Below are positions 1-12,976 of a stretch of DNA of 64,000 nt, one piece after another. Origin of the DNA: Chrysemys picta bellii (taxonomy: Eukaryota > Chordata > Testudines > Emydidae); assembly GCF_011386835.1 (NCBI RefSeq), contig NC_088791.1, positions 25,022,998 through 25,086,997 on the forward strand, written 5' to 3'. Every line of letters begins with the position of its first letter. Positions within the stretch are counted from its first letter, which is position 1. A model generated the notes under the pieces. That model made no database searches, had not been told where the DNA came from, and saw only the letters and a program-made list of their open reading frames with translations. The position numbers and the translations under genes are program-made.

Positions 1-1642
1 ATCGGTAATATTGATCAGCAACTTTCAAGTGAACATCATCATACTGTATTTTCCTATGAGAGATTTTTAATTATACACAATAGACTGGAGCTGCTCCAAG
101 AAAGCCAGTTCATCCTTTGTGTGAGCTCTCGGATATTTCCATGCTGAGATGCTTTTAACTCAGGAAAGTAATATATGCTTCTCCATTTAATGATTTTCCT
201 ACTGATATGATAGAAGGTACTTCACTTATACCATCAAATACAAACCATGCTTTTATAGAAAAGGTAGATTGAATATGAAAGAGCCTGATTTACCCAGCCG
301 TTGTTGGCCAGTGAATGAGAGCTGGTTGCAATTCACTTGCAGGGCTCAGCAGAGATTGTAAAGAATGAGTTCACAGTTAAAACAGTTTGTGATGAGCAAA
401 AGAGCTGTGAACGTGAATTCAGCTTTCTGTTTGCTCCAGTTTCACCTGTTGTTGGTTGTTATACAAATCTCTTTTGCAAACACCTGCTCCCATTGATGAT
501 AATAGGGGATTTGCAGTTGACTTCAGTGAATGCAGGGTTGAGTCCTTTAACTTCAGCCATTTAACTTTCTCTTTTACTGTTGCTTGCTGATAAATAAACA
601 TAGCCATTTCCACTAACATTTACAATGTCAATTACATTAACATCAGTGTCAGGCACATGCCACTTCCATTGAAGGGATGCTACCAGTTTACTATCAGTTA
701 CACTTTACAAAGAAATGAACTGTATGGAACATAAATATTTATATCTAGCTCAACTTCATCAGTCTACTAAAAAGTAGGAGGAAACATATCTAACAAAAGG
801 TAGCAACTGCACTTTAACAATTCAGATCATGACAGAGAAAGTGGCGCTACGTCTTTAAATGTCTGAAGAAACGTATTTCATCTTTAATTCCCCATTTTCC
901 TATTCAGAGCAAGTGCCGCCCAGGACTGGTTTTCGAGTGGATTCCTCTGGCAAGTATTCTTCAGCCTTCATTGTTCTGTAAAATAACTGTCCTCCATTTT
1001 ATGTTTAAGTAACTGTTCTTCCTTTAATCATTGCTCTGGGTTTTAGCCAATCATGAGTGCTCAATCACCATTCTATATAGTACAGCTTTTTTTAATTTTG
1101 GTATTTAACTAGACAGGGTTAAAGAATGATAAGCACTAAAGCTTTCCCTAATGTGGAGTGTTATTTGGAGCAGAGTGAAGTCTTCCCTTTTCCTCAGCCA
1201 GCTTGTGTGTTCGTGTAACAATGTTTTATATGCTCTTTGGTGTTCTTAGTATTCATTCACATAATGCTAGTACCATAAAAATATTCCAATATATCTGATG
1301 CTAGAAGATTATTTAGACATTTTTAATCTCTCTATACCTTGCAATGAATCCAAGGTTCACGTGCTACAGAGCAGAAAGGATGGGTTATGCAGACCACAGA
1401 TTTATTTCATCCATACACATCTTCTGTCTGTCTGTTAAAAAAAAATATTTTAAAATAATAACTTTGTGGTTGTTTGAATCACCTTCATTCTTTTGAAATA
1501 TCAACAGTACATTAATTTAGAAAGAATTCATTCCATTTCCTGAAATCTCATACTGTTAAATAAACAGCAACACCAAGTGCTGCTGGTCCAGTGAAGGTTG
1601 TTTTGTCATTGCCATTAAAGTCCTCTCTCAGGCCTATATCCT

Positions 1643-1692
1643 GCAAACATTTAGGCACATAAGTACCTTGTCTTGTGTGCCTAAATGTTTGC
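1643..1692. repeat. Short hairpin repeat (GCAAACATTTAGGCACA arms)
   Basis: Two inverted 17-base arms (1643-1659 and 1676-1692, one mismatch at most) flank a loop of about 16 bases. The 'ATCCTGCAAACA' style is shared with other old palindromic repeats in this window (29585-29660, 34360-34525). It is probably a decayed palindromic MITE. Confidence 0.6.
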
Positions 1693-4297
1693 AAAAATAG
1701 AGCTTTATGTTGTTTTTTGTATACCCTCTAAGGCTTATAGGTTGGCTACAAAATTCCCTCTGAATAGAAATGTAGCATAATTCTCCATTAGGATACAGAT
1801 TTAATTATTAAGCTTTCTTATTTTCTATCATGCAGCCTTCATTTACTTCCTTTGCATATGTATAAATCAAAATTGTGCAAATTAAAAATACTACTAATGT
1901 TGGAGATTAGCAGGACCATAATTGTTCTTAAAACTTTTCATACTTTTCAAGAGCATTTGAAACTCTGATATGAAGATTTTGCGTTTTCACATTAACCACA
2001 ATTAATAATAGTAATTTGCAAATTCCTGATTCTTTATTTCTTCCTTTTTTCTCTCTCTTAGTATTCACCTTGACTGAGAAAGTTCAAACAAATGTTTATT
2101 TTTAGCAGGAAAAGTGAATAAGCACAGCAAGACTGCCAAATTTTTCTAATAAAGCTCTGTATTCTTGTTTTAATTAAAATGTAGAAGAGATTTAAGAAGA
2201 AATATTTAATTACAGCATCATCCCATGCGCCAAATTAATTCATACAAAATATCACTCTTTGCGTTTGTGAGGCTTGAAATCATTCATAAACTGAATCAAT
2301 CATTTTCAGTGACATATCTTCTCCTCTAGTTTTATGCCTTAAAGAAACAACTCTGTGTCCATTTATCAATGTGAAATGCATCTCGGAACTTGGATGAATA
2401 CAGTACAAGAATCAAATTGAGAGAGTTTCCTATTCAAAGCATGTATGAGATCTCACTGTTGTTCATTAACAATACACCAAAAAGTAATTTTCATATTATA
2501 AATCACATTTCCGCTTCATCAGGACTCATCAGTTGGAATTCCCCAGTGTTGTGTAGCACCCCTACTGTGTTGTGATGAGATCATTGTTTGTCTCTTGGAG
2601 TTCACAGAACAATGGGGAGCCCAGATTGTTTTATAAGTTGGCACTTTGGTTAATGGTGTCTCTTCCTGGCCAAACGCTCTATTAGAAAAATCTCACTTTA
2701 AACATAAAAGGAATAAGAGGTATTCCAACAAAGCTTCATGAACTTCAGAGGGATCACAGGAGAAGAGCAGCTACAACTGAACTGCTACTCACCGTTCCAT
2801 ATTGAGAGTGAGTAGTGCACCAGCCAGCTAAGCTGAGCTGGTCTGGAGGGAAAAGTAAGCTGTGCCAGGAAAAGGGTGCTACAGCCCCAATGGAACAAGG
2901 AGGAAGTAGAGTCCAAATTGTTATTCTGCCACAATTCAGTCCCTGCTTTACTCCTAGGGCTGCAACACTATCCATTTCCCATTACTTGAAGTGGAATGCA
3001 AGGTGCCAATCTAGCCCACTTAGAGAAAAAATATTCGATAATGAAATAATACTTATCATCAGGGTACAGTTCGTCTTAGGTCATGAGTGTTGTTCTCTTC
3101 TCAGTAAGGCCATTTTTCCTTTGTGAATTTGAGCCACTGAGAAATTTCACTCTCTCCATCAGGAAAAATGGCAAAATTTGGCATATACAACAATACCTGA
3201 CAGAGAAAAAGATACTCGAGACCTGAATCTCACAGGACCAGACACCAAGGATATACCAAAATACCTTTTAAAAGGACCTCATGTCCCACGCCCACTTAGT
3301 CCTTTGTTTACTTTTAGAAGCTTTGTATTGCTTGATGGGAAAATAAGCTGTCCAGTAGTGTTCTCCTGGATGGAACAAAATCCCACTTTTAAAGCAAATT
3401 TGTCAGTGTTTCACGAACATTATTGGCTCTACACTAATGACAAAATAGTAGTAGCTAATGTCTAATGTAGATTGCCAAGATACTTGTCTTTTGCCAGGAC
3501 TGATTAGCACACAAAACCGCTAATTAGTCAAAGAGCTTCCAAAATGACGTGTTAGAGCCCTATGAGAGGCTGTAAGATCCCTGCATAAAATATTTTTGCC
3601 CTAAACCTAAAGGTCTGGACCTTACCTAGTTAAATCTATGTGCTCAGAGAGGGGACTTTAGGAAAGAAATATGTCAGCAGTTTTTGTACTGATGCCCATC
3701 ATAGTATCTGACTCTCACAATAATCCCTTTTTCACCATAATAAAAAAAAGGCAGCATGAAAATACCAAATGTTTGTTTTTAGTGATTTTTTTAAAAGAAA
3801 TGTCAGCAATGTGATTTTCTTTATTTTCTTTTATTTATTTATTGTGTAGTTTAAGTCTGAGTGTTTGTGCCAGAACCATATTAATCACAAGCTGACAGTC
3901 ATATTCTCAATACCTACAGTCAGGAGCACATAATAAATTGACATCAACACAAAAAGCTAGTGTTCAGGTTGTGACAAACCATTCACACCAGTGCCATTCA
4001 AGGTTAAAGCTGAGATTTTAAAACTGAGCCCCTCGTTTCTCACTGCTGCAGTACTGCCTGCAAGACTCCTCCACAATAAACTTAGAAACAAGACAAGGAG
4101 AGGCAAGAGTACAGTTTCTAGTTTAAAATTCCTCTGCCTGTGTCCACTTGTGGAACAACCTTCTCGTTAATTTAACAATTTTTGTGCACATGGACACTTG
4201 TCAGAGAAATTTAAGTGAGTTGATATGATAAGCTATTTTGAAGCTGTTATGGCTTATCATGTAAATATATAGGTTAAGTAGAGCCACAAGGCTGTAA

Positions 4298-5512
4298 GGG
4301 CTGGATACACAAAAGAAGTTAGATGCCTAAGTCCTAGTTTCAGGATGCATCACTGCAATGCATCAAATGCCACTGAACCTTCTGGGTGCCTAAACTCACT
4401 GGGCGCGTAAGCTTTCAGGGTAAAAGTTCCCTAGCTGCCTCTGGGCATGCACACTGCTGCCTCATTCTAGGTGTCCAGACGTCAATCTCTTGCTAAAACT
4501 CCAGAGCAGCTGATGAACCCGGAGTAAGCTAGGCGTTCAGCCACTTAAATCATGCCCAGGGCCTGATCCTGCAGGTGCGCTCAGAAGCTGCCTACCAGAT
4601 CAACTCCCATTCAAAATCAAGCTGGAGGTGCCGACCTTATAACTTTTAGTCCACTGATTAGAGTACTCCCCTGGGATGGGAAACCCAAGTTCAAGTCCCC
4701 CTCTTTGCCACAGGGAGAGAAAGGATGTTTCCCACTTCTTGAGAGAGTACTTGAACCACTGAACTATGGTTCACTCGCTCAAGCTCTCCTGTTGAAGCTG
4801 TTCTACTGTGGAAATTAAAGACAGGTTGGAGCAGGGGGACTGGCTCCAGTATCTCACACCTCCCAGATGGGTGCCCTAACCCCTGGACTACAGAGTCACT
4901 CACACACTCTGTTTCTGGCCCAGTCACTCTTTAATTTTTTATTCACTGTGGCGTAGCATCAATGGGACAGACTGACAGAGCCCCACATCGGAATATCCCA
5001 TAGTTCAGTGGTTCGACCACTTTTTTGAGAGCTTGGAGATCCCCTGTTAAAGTCCTCCTCACCGTCTGGCATAGACAGGGGAATTAAGCCTGGGTCTCTC
5101 ACATCCCAAGTAACAACTTGCTAAAAGCTATAAGGAGGGCACCACCATTCCCTCCTCTTCTTGCTAAAATGGCATGGGCACCTAACTCCAGGAGAGGGTT
5201 CACAGCAGAGATTCACAAGCAAAAACAGGCACTTTCCTACAGCATGGATGTAGTCACTTACATATGTGAGAGGTGTGGTGCTTAGCACTCAGGCTTTGTG
5301 AATTGCAGTGATTTTCTAGGCACCTAAATTTTAGGCATTATGATGCTAAGCTAGGGCGACCAGACAGCAAGTGTGAAAAAAATCAGGACGGGGTGGGGGG
5401 TAATAGGAGCCTATAGAAGAAAAAGAACCCAAAATTGGGACTCTCCCTATAAAATCGGGACATATGGTCACTCTATGCTAAGCATCACATCTAACTTTTT
5501 TGTGTCCAGCCC
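4298..5512. mobile_element. Non-autonomous inverted-repeat DNA transposon, about 1.2 kb
   Basis: The left end begins GGGCTGGATACACAAAAGAA. The right end, read on the minus strand, begins GGGCTGGACACAAAAAAGTT, so the element has terminal inverted repeats of about 26 bases. No clear target-site duplication was found. The interior has segments with tRNA-like style (for example 4655-4705, with a B-box-like AGTTCAAGTCC, and inverted versions near 4870 and 5000) but no coding capacity. The superfamily is not assigned. Confidence 0.6.
5354..5473. mobile_element. Tc1/mariner-type MITE nested in the 1.2 kb element
   Basis: The ends GGGCGACCAGA and ...TGGTCACTC are inverted repeats of each other with few changes. 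They are flanked by TA on both sides (5352-5353 and 5474-5475), the duplication expected for Tc1/mariner insertions. The interior contains a palindromic pair, 'AATCAGGACGGGG' and 'AAATCGGGACATA'. It sits inside the longer inverted-repeat element, so it inserted later. Confidence 0.7.
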
Positions 5513-5700
5513 TCAGTGTATACATTGTCCTTCAATGCAAGGGCTAGTGACCATTTGCTGTCTGTATGAATGAAGTGGAGGCTTTGGGAAAAGTTTGTGG
5601 TGTGTCACAAGATCGCTCAAGCTCATTGCTCCTTTTGAATAGAAAGCAGCACTGCAGAGCTATCACCCACCCCATTACCATCCATTATAGATATTTGTAT

Positions 5701-5790
5701 TAGGGCTGTCAAGTGATTAAAAAAATTAACAATAATAGAATACCATTTATTTAAATATTTTTGGATGTTTTCTACATGTTGTGTTATCTG
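5701..5790 (+). mobile_element. Truncated hAT end (same family as 47471-48495)
   Basis: TAGGGCTGTCAAGTGATTAA, followed by 'AATAATAGAATACCATTTATTTAAATATTT' style sequence, matches the left arm of the 1 kb hAT fold-back at 47471, with an internal deletion. Only about 90 bases are present and the other end is missing. Confidence 0.65.
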
Positions 5791-6333
5791 TCCATTTCAA
5801 ACCCTTCATTTTAGGGACTTCGAATGCCAACTAGCACCAAAATTCTTTATCAAGTGTATTATCTCAGACTGAAATACTGTAAAGCTACACTATACAAGTT
5901 GGCACACTGTTTATACCTGTGTAGATTAAAATGGTCTTTTCATTAATGGTTATTTAGTTCTACTGACTTGTAATTAGAGCTGATCATTTTTCAAGTATCT
6001 CCAACTCCCATGTCAAATTAATCTTTTAAAGTTTTGAAGAACTAAACTAAAGTTATAAAGTAAATACCATCACTGATGGTGGAGCAATAAAACATAATAC
6101 AAAGGCAGTCATAGGAAGAAGGCAGTACATTATGCCATGTATCAAGGGCAGAATTTGCCTCATACTACCCACTTTCTAGTTTGGATTGAGTATACGTACT
6201 TTACTGCACACCACCATCTTTAGAGATATCTTCATATTCAAGTATCTGTGTCTGTCTGTGTACAACACATTGTTTTCAATACAGTTTCCACCCGCTCTAA
6301 CAGGACCATCATTAATCATTTCCAATGAACTAA

Positions 6334-6543
<210 letters not shown>

Positions 6544-7721
6544 TAAGTGTCAGAAAAATATCACTTTGTACAGTGGTCATTAAGGAATGGAATTTTATAA
6601 CTCCAAGTAAAAAGACTTTTTCCTGTTCATCCATTGAAAAAGACAGGTCTCTCAAATTGTCAGCATCTCCACTTAAAATATGTCATTGTGAATCATTTTG
6701 TATTAAGTTAGGAAGAGTGCACTCTCCAATCTTTTTTAGAGAACTGACTGCTATTTGGCCCTTTTAATTATTGACTTACAGAGAACTATTGGCTTCCCTG
6801 GAAGATCAAGTACTGAGTTTAACCAGTAGATTTGCATCAAATTTTGTATGAGCATGTGTGAATGAATACCATGCTGTACTAAAGTAAGTCAATGTAGATA
6901 CAAACTGTACACATATGGAATGTGTGGGATTAGAGAGTACTGCTAATTACTTCATTCATCTTTGGGAACACATGCACTACAGATGAAATCTGGACACTGA
7001 AGCCAATGGGAGTTTTACCATTGACTTAATTGAGTCATGACTTCACTCATGTTTAAATCATGATTTGAGGACTTCAGTAACTCAGACAGAGGTTATGGGT
7101 CTCTTATAGGCATGCATCGGTGAAGTTCTGTGGCCTGTGATATGAAGGCAGGCAGACTGGATGATCACAGTGGTCCTTTCTATAAAATAAATCCACTGTA
7201 GATTAAGTGCATTAATTATCTACTAGAAAACATCACAGTATCTCATATAGTGAAAAAACACTGAAGAGAATATTAAAATATGTACCGTGGACACAGAATT
7301 GCTGCCTACATGATAAATTGCCATTATCTCATTCCTTTGACCACTTCACTTGCTCCCTGTGCACTAATCCACTTCCACCTCGATTTTTTCTAAACTCAGA
7401 ATTTCTGAGCAGCTTCAAATAGATGCCTTTTCTAAATAAAAACAATAAAAAATATAAACCACCTAGAGAACAGTTTCCTTTTTTCTACCCCAATATGGAA
7501 TTTCCCCCAAAATGTTACCTGGTCTAAGGCCCAGGCCATTTCATTCTGCACCAGTGACAGGTTTAAGAACCAATAACTTGTGATGCATCAGGCATGGATA
7601 TGGGAGATTTATGCCACACATCCCCACCTTTCCAAAGGGGCATCCAGCATGTGCTTCTAGCCTTGCAAGGCCTCAAAACCTTAAATAATGACATAATTAT
7701 TGGGCTCATTGGCTTTACAGG

Positions 7722-7800
7722 TTGAGGAATCACAGACTCATAGGACTGGAAGGGACCTCAAGAGGTCTACTAGTCCAGTCCCTTGCACTCAATACACAAA
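7722..7800 (-). mobile_element. CR1 LINE 3' tail fragment
   Basis: GGAATCACAGACTCATAGGA, then 'CTGGAAGGGACCTCAAGAGGTC', is the reverse complement of the characteristic CR1 3' end of birds and turtles (compare 36346 onward). Only the tail is present. Confidence 0.75.
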
Positions 7801-9309
7801 ACAGAACACACATACAATTTTAAAAATTCTCTAAAACCTTTTAATATCCTTTTTTGTAAAATGTGTGGCATATATTCAATATGTGATTAGGTGGTGGGGC
7901 ATATGATTTATTTTTAATGGAACTTATTTGGAGTGACCTGCATGACTCAGTCATAACTTTTTGCCACTCAAGACTGATGTAGCCAGCCCAAACCTATATA
8001 GATAAAACGATATACCATAACCAACTATTTATTCTAATTGCTTACATACAACAGTGACATCCTTTTTAGAAAAATCCAAATATAGTTTGATAGATTTACA
8101 TGTCATTTATTCAAATCCATACAAAATAAAATGATAGCCATTAAAATGTTAACACTTGTCTTGTGGTGGTATCTAAGAAACCAAAATTATTTACTATATT
8201 TCAAATAAGAAATAAATGTATTATCACATTTACCACTATGGAGCAAGTATTGATAAGAACATAACAATGGCCATACTGGGTCAGACCAATGATCCATCTA
8301 GCCCATTATCCTGTTTTCCAATAGTGCCTGCTGCCAGATACTTCAGAGGGAATGAACAGAATAGGGCAGTTAATGAGTGATCCATCCCCTGTCATCCAGT
8401 TCCAGCTTCTGGCAGTCAGAGACTTAGGGTATGTCTACACTACGAAATTAGGTCGAATTTATAGAAGCCAGTTTTATAGATATCGGTTTTATACAGTCGA
8501 TTGTGTGTGTCCCCACATAAAATGCTCTAAGTGCATGAAGTTGGCGGACCGCATCCACAGTACCGAGGCTAGCGTCGACTTCCAGAGTGTTGCACTGTGG
8601 GTAGCTATCCCACAGTTCCCGCAGTCTCCGCTGCCCATTGGAATTCTGGGTTGAGATCCCAATGCCTGATGATGCAAAACAGTGTCGCGGGGGGTTCTGG
8701 GTACATGTCGTCAGGCCCCTCCCCCTCCGCCAGAGCAACGGCAGACAATCGATTTGCGCCTTTTTACCTGGGTTACCTGTGCAGACAACATACCACAGCA
8801 AGCATGGAGTCCGCTCAGCTCAGCTCAGCCCACCGTCACCATATGTCATCTGGGTGCCGGCAGATGTGGTACTGCATTGCTACACAGCAGCAGTTAATTG
8901 CCTTTTGGCAGTAGATGGTGTATTACGACTGGTATCCGTCATCGTCGTATTCCAGTTCAGTCAGAGGCACCTGGGCAGACATGCTTTGTTTCCTGGAGAC
9001 TCAGTCCTGCCAGCAGTCCTATTGAACCGTCTTGACGATGATGGCTAGCAGTCGTAGTTCAGTATCTTCTGCCAAGCACCCAGAAGATGCCGAAGGCTAT
9101 CAGTCATGCTGCACCGTCTGCTGCCAGCTTAAGATGTAAAAAATAGATGTATTCATTTGCTTCCCCCTCCCTCCATGAAATCAACGGCCTGCTAAACCCA
9201 GGGTTTTGAGTTCAATCTTTGGGGGGGGCCATTCTGTGTGACAGTTGTTTGCGTTTCTCCCTGATGCACAGCCACCTTTGTTGATTTTAATACCCTGTAC
9301 CTGTACGCC

Positions 9310-10686
9310 ATGTCATCAGTCGCCCCTCCCTCCCTCCGTCCGTTTCGTGCCTTTTTTCAGACCAGACGCCATAGCACTGGGATCATGGAGCCCGTTCAGA
9401 TCACCGTGGCAATTATGAGCACTATGAACACCATGCACATTGTCCTGGAGTATATGCAGAGCCAGGACATGCCAAAGCAAAACCAGGACCAGACGAGGAG
9501 GCGATTGCAGCGCGGCGACGAGAGTGATGAGGAAATTGACATGGACATAGACCTCTCACAAAGTATGGGCCCCAGCAATGTACAAATCATGGTGTTACTG
9601 GGGCAGGTTCATGGCGTGGAACGCCGATTCTGGGCCCGGGAAACAAACACAGACTGGTGGGACCGCATCGTGTTGCAGGTGTGGGATGATTCCCAGTGGC
9701 TGTGAAACTTTTGCATGCGTAAGGGCACTTTCATGGAACTTTGTGACTTGCTTTTCCCTGCCCTGAAGTGCCAGAATACCAGGATGAGAGCAGCCCTCAC
9801 AGTTGAGAAGCGAGTGGCGATAGCCCTGTGGAAGCTTGCAACACCAGACAGCTACTGGTCAGTCGGGAATCAATTTGGAGTGGGCAAATCTACTGTGGGA
9901 GCTGCTGTGATCCAAGTTGCCAGGGCAATCAAAGACCTGGTGATATCAAGGGTAGTGACTCTGGGAAACCTGCAGGTCATAGTGGATGGCTTTGCTGCAA
10001 TGGGATTCCCAAACTATGGTGGGGCGATAGACGGAACCCATATCCCTATCTTGGCACCGGAGCACCAAGCCACAGAGTACATAAACCGCAAGGGGTACTT
10101 TTCAATGCTGCTGCAAGCCCTGGTGGATAACAAGGGGCATTTCACCAACATCAACGTGGGATGGCCGGGAAAGGTACATGATGCTCGCGTCTTCAGGCAC
10201 TCTGGTCTGTTTCGAAAGCTGGAGGAAGGGACTTTCTTCCCAGACCAGAAAATAACCGTTGGGGATGTTGAAATGCCTATCATTATCCTTGGGGACCCAG
10301 CCTACCCCTTAATGCCATGGCTCATGAAGCCATACACAGGCAACCTGGGCAGTAGTCAGGAATTGTTCAACTATAGGCTGAGCAAGTGCCGAATGGTGGT
10401 GGAATGTGCATTTGGACGTTTAAAAGCGCACTGGCGCAGCTTACTGACTCGGATAGACCTCAGCGAAACCAATATCCCCATTGTTATTGCTGCTTGCTGT
10501 GCGCTCCACAATATCTGTGAAAGTAAGGGGGAGACATTTATGGCGGGGTGGGAGGTTGAGGCAAATCGCCTGGCTGCTGATTATGCGCAGCCAGACACCA
10601 GGGCGGTTAGAAGAGTAAAGCAGGGCGCAGTGCACATCAGAGAAGCTTTGAAAACCAGTTTTGTGACTGGCCAGGCTACGGTGTGA
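9310..10686 (+). pseudogene. Harbinger transposase (HARBI1-like DDE), one in-frame stop
   Basis: This would cut and paste the element together with the Myb-like partner. The reading frame is continuous from the ATG at 9310 (or the more likely ATG at 9385, MEPVQITVA) to the stop at 10684-10686, except for a TGA at 9703-9705. The frame resumes in phase at 9715, giving a 323-residue C-terminal ORF. In that ORF there is a helix-turn-helix-like stretch around residues 46-64 (YWSVGNQFGVGKST), and the catalytic acids appear to be D106 (GAIDGTHIPI), D194 (LGDPAYPL) and E230 (VVECAFGRLKAHW), the DDE signature of PIF/Harbinger and vertebrate HARBI1. The TGA probably replaces a CGA or CAA codon; CpG decay would explain the former. 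An additional upstream exon cannot be excluded. Confidence 0.92.
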
Positions 10687-10957
10687 AACTTCTGTTTGTT
10701 TCTCCTTGATGAACCCTCCACCCCCCTCCCGTCTCCGCCCCCCTTGGTTCACTCTACTTCCCTGTAAACCAACCACCCCACTCTCCCCTCCCCCCTTCGA
10801 GCACCGCTTGCAGAGGAAATTAAGTCATTGTTACTTCTCATTTATGCATTCTTTATTAATTCGTCACACAACTAGGGGGATAATTGCCAAGGTAGCCCGG
10901 GATGGGTGGGGGAGGAGGGAAGGAAAAGGACACACTGCAGTTTAAAACTTTAAAACT

Positions 10958-12976
10958 TTAACACTTACTGAAGGCCAGCCTTCCGATGCTCGGGCAATCA
11001 TCTGGGGTGGAGTGACTGGGTGGCCGGAGGCCCCCCCACCGTGTTCTTGGGCGTCTGGGTGAGGAGGCAATGGGACTTGGGGAGGAGGGCTGTTGGTTAC
11101 ACAGGGGCTGTAGTGGCGGTCTCTGCTCCTGCTGCCTTTCCTGCAGCTCAACCATATGCTGGAGCATATCAGTTTGATGCTCCAGCAGCCAGAGCATCGA
11201 CTCTTGCCTTCTGTCTGCAAGCTGACGCCACCTATCATCTTCAGCCCGCCACTTGCTCTATTCAGCCTGCCACCTCTCCTCTCGTTCAAATTGTGCTTTT
11301 TTGCACTCTGACATTGACTGCCTCTATGCATTCTGCTGTGCTCTTTCAGCGTTGGAGGACATCTGGAGCTCCATGAACATATCATCCTGAGTCCGCCGTT
11401 TTCTCCTTCTAATCTTCGCTAGCCTCTGCGAAGGAGAAACATTTGCAGCTGGTGGAGGAGAAGGGAGAGGTGGTTAAAAAAGACACATTTTAGAGAACAA
11501 TGGGTACACTCTTTCACGTTAAATTTTGCTGTTCACATTACACAGCACATGTGCTTTCGTTACAAGGTCGCATTTTTCCTCTTATATTGAAGGCCTGCCA
11601 GTTTGGTGTGTGAGATCACTCACGCAGTGCCAGGCAACAGAATTCGGCTTGCAGGCAGCCATGGTAAGCCACAGTCTTTTGGCTTTTTTAACCTTCATAA
11701 CATGTGGGAATGGTTTCAAACAGCAGTGCCCTCATTTCCCATATCAAGGACCCATTGGGTTGGCCATTTAAAATGGGTTTGCAATGTAAAAGGAGGGGCT
11801 GGGGTTTCCAGGTTAACATGCAGCACAAACCCAACTAACCCCCCACCCCCCCCCCACACACACAATTCTCTGGGATGATCGCTTCACCCCTCCCCCCCAC
11901 CACGTGGCTAACAGCGGGGAACATTTCTGTTCAGCCGAGCAGGAACGGGCACCTCTGAATGCCCCCTTAATAAAATCACCCCATTTCAACCAGGTGACCA
12001 TGAATGATATCACTCTCCTGAGGATAACAAAGAGAGATAAGGAATGGATGTTGTCTGCATACCAGCAAACACCGGGACCATACACTGCCATGCTTTGTTA
12101 TGCAATGATCCCAGACTACGTGCTACTGGCCTGGTGTGGTAAAGTGTCCTACCATGGCAGACGGGATAAGGCAACCCTCCCCAGAAACCTTTTGCAAAGG
12201 CTTTGGGAGTACATGAAGGAGAGCTTTCTGGAGATGTCCCTGGAGGATTTCAGCTCCATCCCGATACACGTTAACAGACTTTTCCAGTAGCTGTACTGGC
12301 CGCGATTGCCAGGGCAAATTAATCATTAATCATTAAACACGCTTGCTTTTAAATCATTTGTAATATTTACAAAGGTACACTCACCAGAGGTCCCTTGTGT
12401 GCCCTCAGGGTCTGGGAGCACGCCTTGGGTGAGTTCGGGGGTTACTGGTTCCAGGTCCAGGGTGATAAACATATCCTGGCTATTGGGAAAACCAGTTTCT
12501 CCGCTTCCTTGCTGTGAGCTATCTTCATTGTCTTCATCATCATCATCATCTTCCGCGTACCCCGAACCCACTTCCCTGTTGCGTGTTTCTCCATTGACAG
12601 AGTCAAAGCACACGGTTGGGGTAGTGGTGGCTGCACCCCCTAGAACGGCATGCAGCTCCGCGTAGAAGCGGCATGTTTGTGGCTCTGCCCCAGACCTTCC
12701 GTTTGCCTCTCTGGCTTTGTGGTAGGCTTGCCTTAGCTCCTTAATTTTCACGCGGCACTGCTGTGCATCCCCGTTATGGCCTCTGTCCTTCATGGCCTTT
12801 GAGACCTTTTCTAATATTTTGCCATTTCGTTTACTGCTACGGAGTTCAGCTAGCACTGATTCGTCTCCCCATATGGCGAGCAGATCCCGTACCTCCCGTT
12901 CTGTCCAGGCTGGAGCTCTTTTGCGATCCTGGGACTCCATCATGGTTACCTGTGCTGATGAGCTCTGCGTGGTCAC
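10958..12976 (-). pseudogene. Harbinger Myb/SANT-like DNA-binding protein, two exons, with stops
   Basis: This is the accessory protein of the transposon. In the family it binds the element ends and helps the transposase. Exon 1 (12976 down to 12385) encodes a Myb/SANT-like trihelix domain at about residues 18-110 (KRAPAWTEREVRDLLAIW, then KNGKILEKVSKAMKDRGH-like and CRFYAELHAVLGG), followed by an acidic run (EDDDDDEDNED). A GTGAGT donor follows 12385. The acceptor is CTCCACCAG before 11448, and the joined frame reads ...GTS-AANVSPSQRLAKIRRRKRR. Exon 2 continues with a charged, probably coiled-coil stretch (EREERWQAE, DRWRQLADRRQESMLWLLEHQ) to a stop near 10958. Two in-frame TAG codons interrupt exon 2, so it is unlikely to make the full protein. 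The intron assignment is my inference from splice signals and frame. Confidence 0.8.

Noticed and set aside
4655..4705. Possible tRNA gene (B-box-like AGTTCAAGTCC)
   Set aside because: No foldable cloverleaf with proper acceptor and anticodon stems; it lies inside a non-autonomous transposon.
8352..9048. Several overlapping plus- and minus-strand ORFs of 60-136 codons
   Set aside because: They lie in the sub-terminal, non-coding part of the Harbinger element and match no domain; the real transposase frame begins downstream.
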